Shown here piece by piece: positions 61,672 to 64,000 of a DNA stretch of 64,000 nt (positions within the stretch are counted from its first letter, which is position 1; each line of letters starts with the position of its first letter). Under the pieces are notes generated by a model. That model searched no databases. It saw only the letters and a program-made list of their open reading frames with translations, and was not told the origin of the DNA. The position numbers and the translations under genes were made by a program. The stretch spans positions 558,001 through 622,000 of the forward strand of contig NZ_JAHUXH010000001.1 in the NCBI RefSeq assembly GCF_019219825.1, read 5' to 3'. The stretch is from Streptomyces sp. TRM70350 (GTDB lineage: Bacteria; Actinomycetota; Actinomycetes; Streptomycetales; Streptomycetaceae).

Positions 61672-61816
61672 TCAGAAGGACACCAGGCCCGCCATCAGGA
61701 ACGCGATCACCAGCAGCGCCGTGCCGGCCGACTCCTCGGACCACGGGCAGTAGAGCCCGGAGATCCCCGCGAAGAACCAGCGCGACGCCCCCGAACAGCA
61801 ACGCCTCCGTCTTCAT
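61672..61816 (-). pseudogene. ctaF: ctaF (cytochrome c oxidase subunit 4) 5' fragment, frameshifted
   Basis: From ATG 61816 the frame gives [12 protein letters not shown]. After an apparent one-base insertion it continues in another frame as [19 protein letters not shown] and [16 protein letters not shown], then a TGA at 61672-61674. These are the first one to two helices of actinobacterial oxidase subunit 4. The remaining part (normal length about 130 residues) is missing. The start still overlaps the ctaD stop by four bases, as in intact operons. Confidence 0.8.
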
Positions 61817-62181
61817 CGGGTCTTCTCCCCCCTCCTGAGCTGCCTCCGCCGGGCGACCGCCGGATGGCGCAGGTCGAAGGCCGGGTACTCGGACCGTACG
61901 CGGGGCAGCGCGTCCTCCATGGTCAGCGTCCTGCCGTATCTGGCGGTGCGCCAGACGTTGTAGAGGAACGGCAGGGTGGAGACGCCGAGCAGGAACGCCC
62001 CGACGGAGGACAGGGCGTGGAGGAGGATGAAGCCGTCGGCGGGCAGGTAGTCGGCGCAGCGGCGGGGCATGCCCTCCTCGCCGAGCCAGTGCTGGACCAG
62101 GAAGGTCAGCTGGAAGGCGGGGAACAGCAGCCAGAAGTGCAGCTTGCCGAGCCGCTCGTCGAGCATACCGACCGGAGTCAT
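61813..62181 (-). pseudogene. ctaD: ctaD (cytochrome c oxidase subunit I) 3' fragment
   Basis: The 122-codon frame encodes [36 protein letters not shown] and [20 protein letters not shown], the last two helices of oxidase subunit I. More than 400 N-terminal residues with the heme and copper ligands are gone. There is also an internal deletion of roughly 25 residues before [13 protein letters not shown]. It is not functional. It sits tail to tail with the qcrB fragment. Confidence 0.85.
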
Positions 62182-62211
62182 TCACCGCTCGTGACCGGGT
62201 ACTCGGAGCAC

Positions 62212-62568
62212 ATGAATCTCATCGCTCAGGAAGTAGCTGCAGCCGGTTCTGCCGCCGGATTCGTCGTGGTCCTCGTCGGTGGCGTCGTCGTCACCGCGGT
62301 GCTGATCTGGGCCGTCCTGCTCGGCATCAAGGTGCTCAAGCGCGAGCCCCGACGCCCCCGGCCCGACGAGCAGCCCAGGCTGCCGGCCTCCGGCGCGGTC
62401 CGGGAGACGCGGGAGCAGCGCGAACCCCACGAGGTGGCCGGGGACGAACGGCTCACCCCGCACGATCTGAGGCCCTCCGGCGGGACGCGCGGCGGCGACC
62501 AGCGCCGGCCGCGCTGGAACCGCGGGTCCGGCGGTTCGTTCGGCAGCGGCGGACCGGGCGGCGCCTGA
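62212..62568 (+). CDS. DUF6479-like single-pass membrane protein
   Basis: The protein is 118 residues from ATG 62212 (GGAG upstream). An N-terminal membrane helix (GFVVVLVGGVVVTAVLIWAV) is followed by a basic, Arg/Pro/Gly-rich hydrophilic tail (REPRRPRPDEQP, ending GSGGSFGSGGPGG). This matches the small DUF6479 family of Streptomyces. Function unknown. Confidence 0.8.
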   Translation: MNLIAQEVAAAGSAAGFVVVLVGGVVVTAVLIWAVLLGIKVLKREPRRPRPDEQPRLPASGAVRETREQREPHEVAGDERLTPHDLRPSGGTRGGDQRRPRWNRGSGGSFGSGGPGGA

Positions 62569-62659
62569 CCGGCAGGGCGTTTACCAGCAGCGGAGACGGG
62601 GACCCGGTCACCAGTTCCAAACGCCCGTACGAGGGGACGCAGAAGGAAGAGGTTGCGTC

Positions 62660-62839
62660 GTGACCACGTCCACCAGTGACAAACCCGTCGTCCGCCGTCC
62701 GGAGACCGGCTGGTCGAAAGCGCGCCGACTGCGCGTGAAGAGCGAACTGTGCACCTGGCTCCCGGCCGTGGAGAGCCCGGACGGGCCGCGGACCTCGCAC
62801 ACGGCGCCGGAGTGGAACATCGTGCGGGGTGAGGACTGA
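62660..62839 (+). CDS. small hypothetical protein (59 residues)
   Basis: The start is GTG 62660, behind the strong AGAAGGAAGAGG (62641-62652). The product begins TTSTSDKPVVRRPETGWSK, has a basic middle (KARRLRVKSELCTWLP) and ends PEWNIVRGED. Codon bias is good. No family is recognised; it is a probable soluble small protein. Confidence 0.6.
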   Translation: MTTSTSDKPVVRRPETGWSKARRLRVKSELCTWLPAVESPDGPRTSHTAPEWNIVRGED

Positions 62840-62957
62840 GGCACACGCGTGGCCCGGCCTTCACACGGCCGGCGACGGCTCGCCGCGCGTCGCCGGATGC
62901 TGACCCTGACAGGCTGTCGACGCGCCCCACGGACGGCCGCGGTCCTACGCTGAAGCC

Positions 62958-63506
62958 GTGCGCCTGCTCCTGATGTCCGACACCCATCTGCCCAAACGGG
63001 CCAAGGCGCTGCCGGACCCGCTGCTCGCCGAACTCCCGCACGCCGACGTCGTGTTCCACGCCGGTGACTGGGTCGACGCGGCCACCCTCGACCTGCTGGA
63101 GAGCCGCTGCCGCCGGCTGATCGGCGTGTACGGCAACAACGACGGCCCCGACCTGCGCGCCCGGCTCCCCGAGGTGGCCCACGCCGAACTCGGCGGCCTG
63201 CGCTTCGGCGTCGTCCACGAAACGGGCCCCGCCCAGGGCCGCGAGGCCCGCTGCGCCGCCCGCTTTCCCGACCTGGACGTCCTGGTCTTCGGCCACAGCC
63301 ACATCCCCTGGGACACCACGGCCCCCACCGGCCTGCGCCTGCTCAACCCCGGTTCCCCAACCGACCGCCGCCGCCAGTCTCACTGCACCTACATGACCGC
63401 CACCGTCACCGACGGCCGCCTCACGGACGTGACCCTGCACCGGCTGCCGCCGCGCTCATTCGGTGGACGCACCGGCGTGCGCGGCGGTCCCATGTCGGGG
63501 TGTTGA
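62958..63506 (+). CDS. YfcE/MJ0936-type metallophosphoesterase
   Basis: The protein is 182 residues from GTG 62958. Metal-binding motifs are in order: LMSDTHLP, HAGDWVD, GNNDGPD, VVHETG (in place of the usual GH) and FGHSHIP, then LNPGS. This is the small cytoplasmic phosphodiesterase type that cleaves cyclic nucleotide-like or model phosphodiesters. The stop overlaps the next start by a few bases. Confidence 0.9.
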   Translation: MRLLLMSDTHLPKRAKALPDPLLAELPHADVVFHAGDWVDAATLDLLESRCRRLIGVYGNNDGPDLRARLPEVAHAELGGLRFGVVHETGPAQGREARCAARFPDLDVLVFGHSHIPWDTTAPTGLRLLNPGSPTDRRRQSHCTYMTATVTDGRLTDVTLHRLPPRSFGGRTGVRGGPMSGC

Positions 63507-64000
63507 TCGATGCCGCCCTCGTACGCCGCCTGCTCACCGCCCAGTTCCCGCAGTGGGCCGACTTCCCGATCACCCCGGTTCCGATCTCCGGCCTGGACAA
63601 CGCCACCTTCCGGCTCGGCGGCGAACTGTCCGTCCGGCTGCCGCGCTACGCGTACTGGGAGGGCCAGGTGGAGCGGAGCACCGCTGGCTGCCGCGGCTGG
63701 CCCCGCATCTCCCGCTGCCCGTCTCCGAACCGCTCGCGCAGGGCGAGCCGGGCGAGGGCTACCCGTACCGGTGGTCCGTCTACCGCTGGCTGGACGGCGA
63801 GCGAGCATCCCCCCAGGCGCTGGCCGACCCCGTGCGGGCGGCCCGTGACCTCGCCGGGTTCATCACCGCGCTGCAGAACATCGACCCGGCGGGCGGGCCC
63901 GGCCCGCAGCAGAGCAACGCCTTCCGTGGCGTGCCACTGGGCGACGAGCGCGACTCCATCGCCGCCGAGGCCAGGGTGCGGCCCAGGATCGAGGCGCTCA
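63500..64000 (+). pseudogene. aminoglycoside phosphotransferase (APH)-like gene, frameshifted and cut by the window edge
   Basis: From GTG 63500 the frame gives LVRRLLTAQFPQWADFPI, GLDNATFRLG and LSVRLPRYAYWEGQVER. The homologous continuation HRWLPRLAPHLPLPVSEPL, GYPYRWSVYRWLDGE and AARDLAGFITALQ is in another frame. The switch is at about 63677, where GAGCGGAGCACC lacks one G relative to the expected GAGCGGGAGCACC. The N-lobe is of the APH/choline-kinase fold; the catalytic loop lies beyond the window. It is either a fresh pseudogene or a sequencing error. Confidence 0.75.

Overview
The window reads as a chromosomal segment of a Streptomyces (or close relative). GC is very high, with strong G/C bias at third codon positions. 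It carries Streptomyces hallmarks: a complete conservon (cvnABCD plus a P450), several SpoIIE-type PP2C phosphatases, a subtilisin-inhibitor (SSI) gene, DUF4235, DUF4230 and DUF6479 genes, a CebR box, and TTA codons confined (as far as I saw) to the conservon. The gene mix is accessory or arm-like: secreted hydrolases, regulator-enzyme pairs, and several decayed genes. No rRNA, tRNA, CRISPR array, intact insertion sequence or replication origin was seen.

Layout. 1-10.7 kb: a FUSC-type transporter cut by the left edge, a ROK regulator, two SDR enzymes, a HAD phosphatase, a PHP-domain protein, a secreted GH16 glucanase with a ricin-type lectin domain, VanZ, a membrane-protein remnant, DUF4230 and STAS proteins. 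10.8-16 kb: a MarR regulator diverging from an aldehyde/alcohol dehydrogenase pair across a region full of palindromes, then a quinone-oxidoreductase-like enzyme diverging from a GlxA-type regulator. 16.1-20.5 kb: the conservon. 20.5-21.36 kb: a G-rich non-coding repeat array. 21.4-31.8 kb: a class I terpene synthase, VOC protein, DUF4235, glutathionyl-hydroquinone reductase-like protein, CDF transporter, F420-type oxidoreductase, a decayed SnoaL/sigma-factor pair, a PhyH dioxygenase with an AraC regulator, and a PP2C phosphatase. 32-37.6 kb: two large secreted glycosidases (GH2 and GH9), the latter behind a CebR box. 37.6-47.5 kb: an RHH/Fic toxin-antitoxin pair, a sigma-like/zinc-finger/lectin membrane protein, a lactate monooxygenase-like enzyme, a hydrolase, a second G-rich repeat array, SSI, an iron-redox/methyltransferase/CDGSH operon and a Ppx/GppA phosphatase. 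47.6-55.9 kb: a peptide-export locus (double-glycine precursor, HlyD-like protein, C39-peptidase ABC transporter, second NHLP-type ABC transporter) diverging from a streptogrisin-like protease. 55.9-64 kb: two divergent PP2C phosphatases, a CBS protein, a graveyard of cytochrome bc1/oxidase genes, small proteins, a metallophosphoesterase and a frameshifted aminoglycoside-phosphotransferase-like gene cut by the right edge.

How it fits together. The most system-like unit is the peptide-export locus at 47.7-53.8 kb. Its 71-residue precursor has a GG leader and a cysteine-free, Gly/Val/Thr-rich core. A hairpin separates it from the exporter genes, and no modification enzyme lies beside it. A shared 14-base element (core CTCAAGTGCCyTG) lies 181-184 bases upstream of three otherwise unrelated genes: the precursor, the terpene synthase and the lectin-type membrane protein. 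All three copies have the same orientation relative to the gene, which hints at a common regulator. The conservon has TTA codons in its first and last genes, suggesting control by the bldA tRNA.
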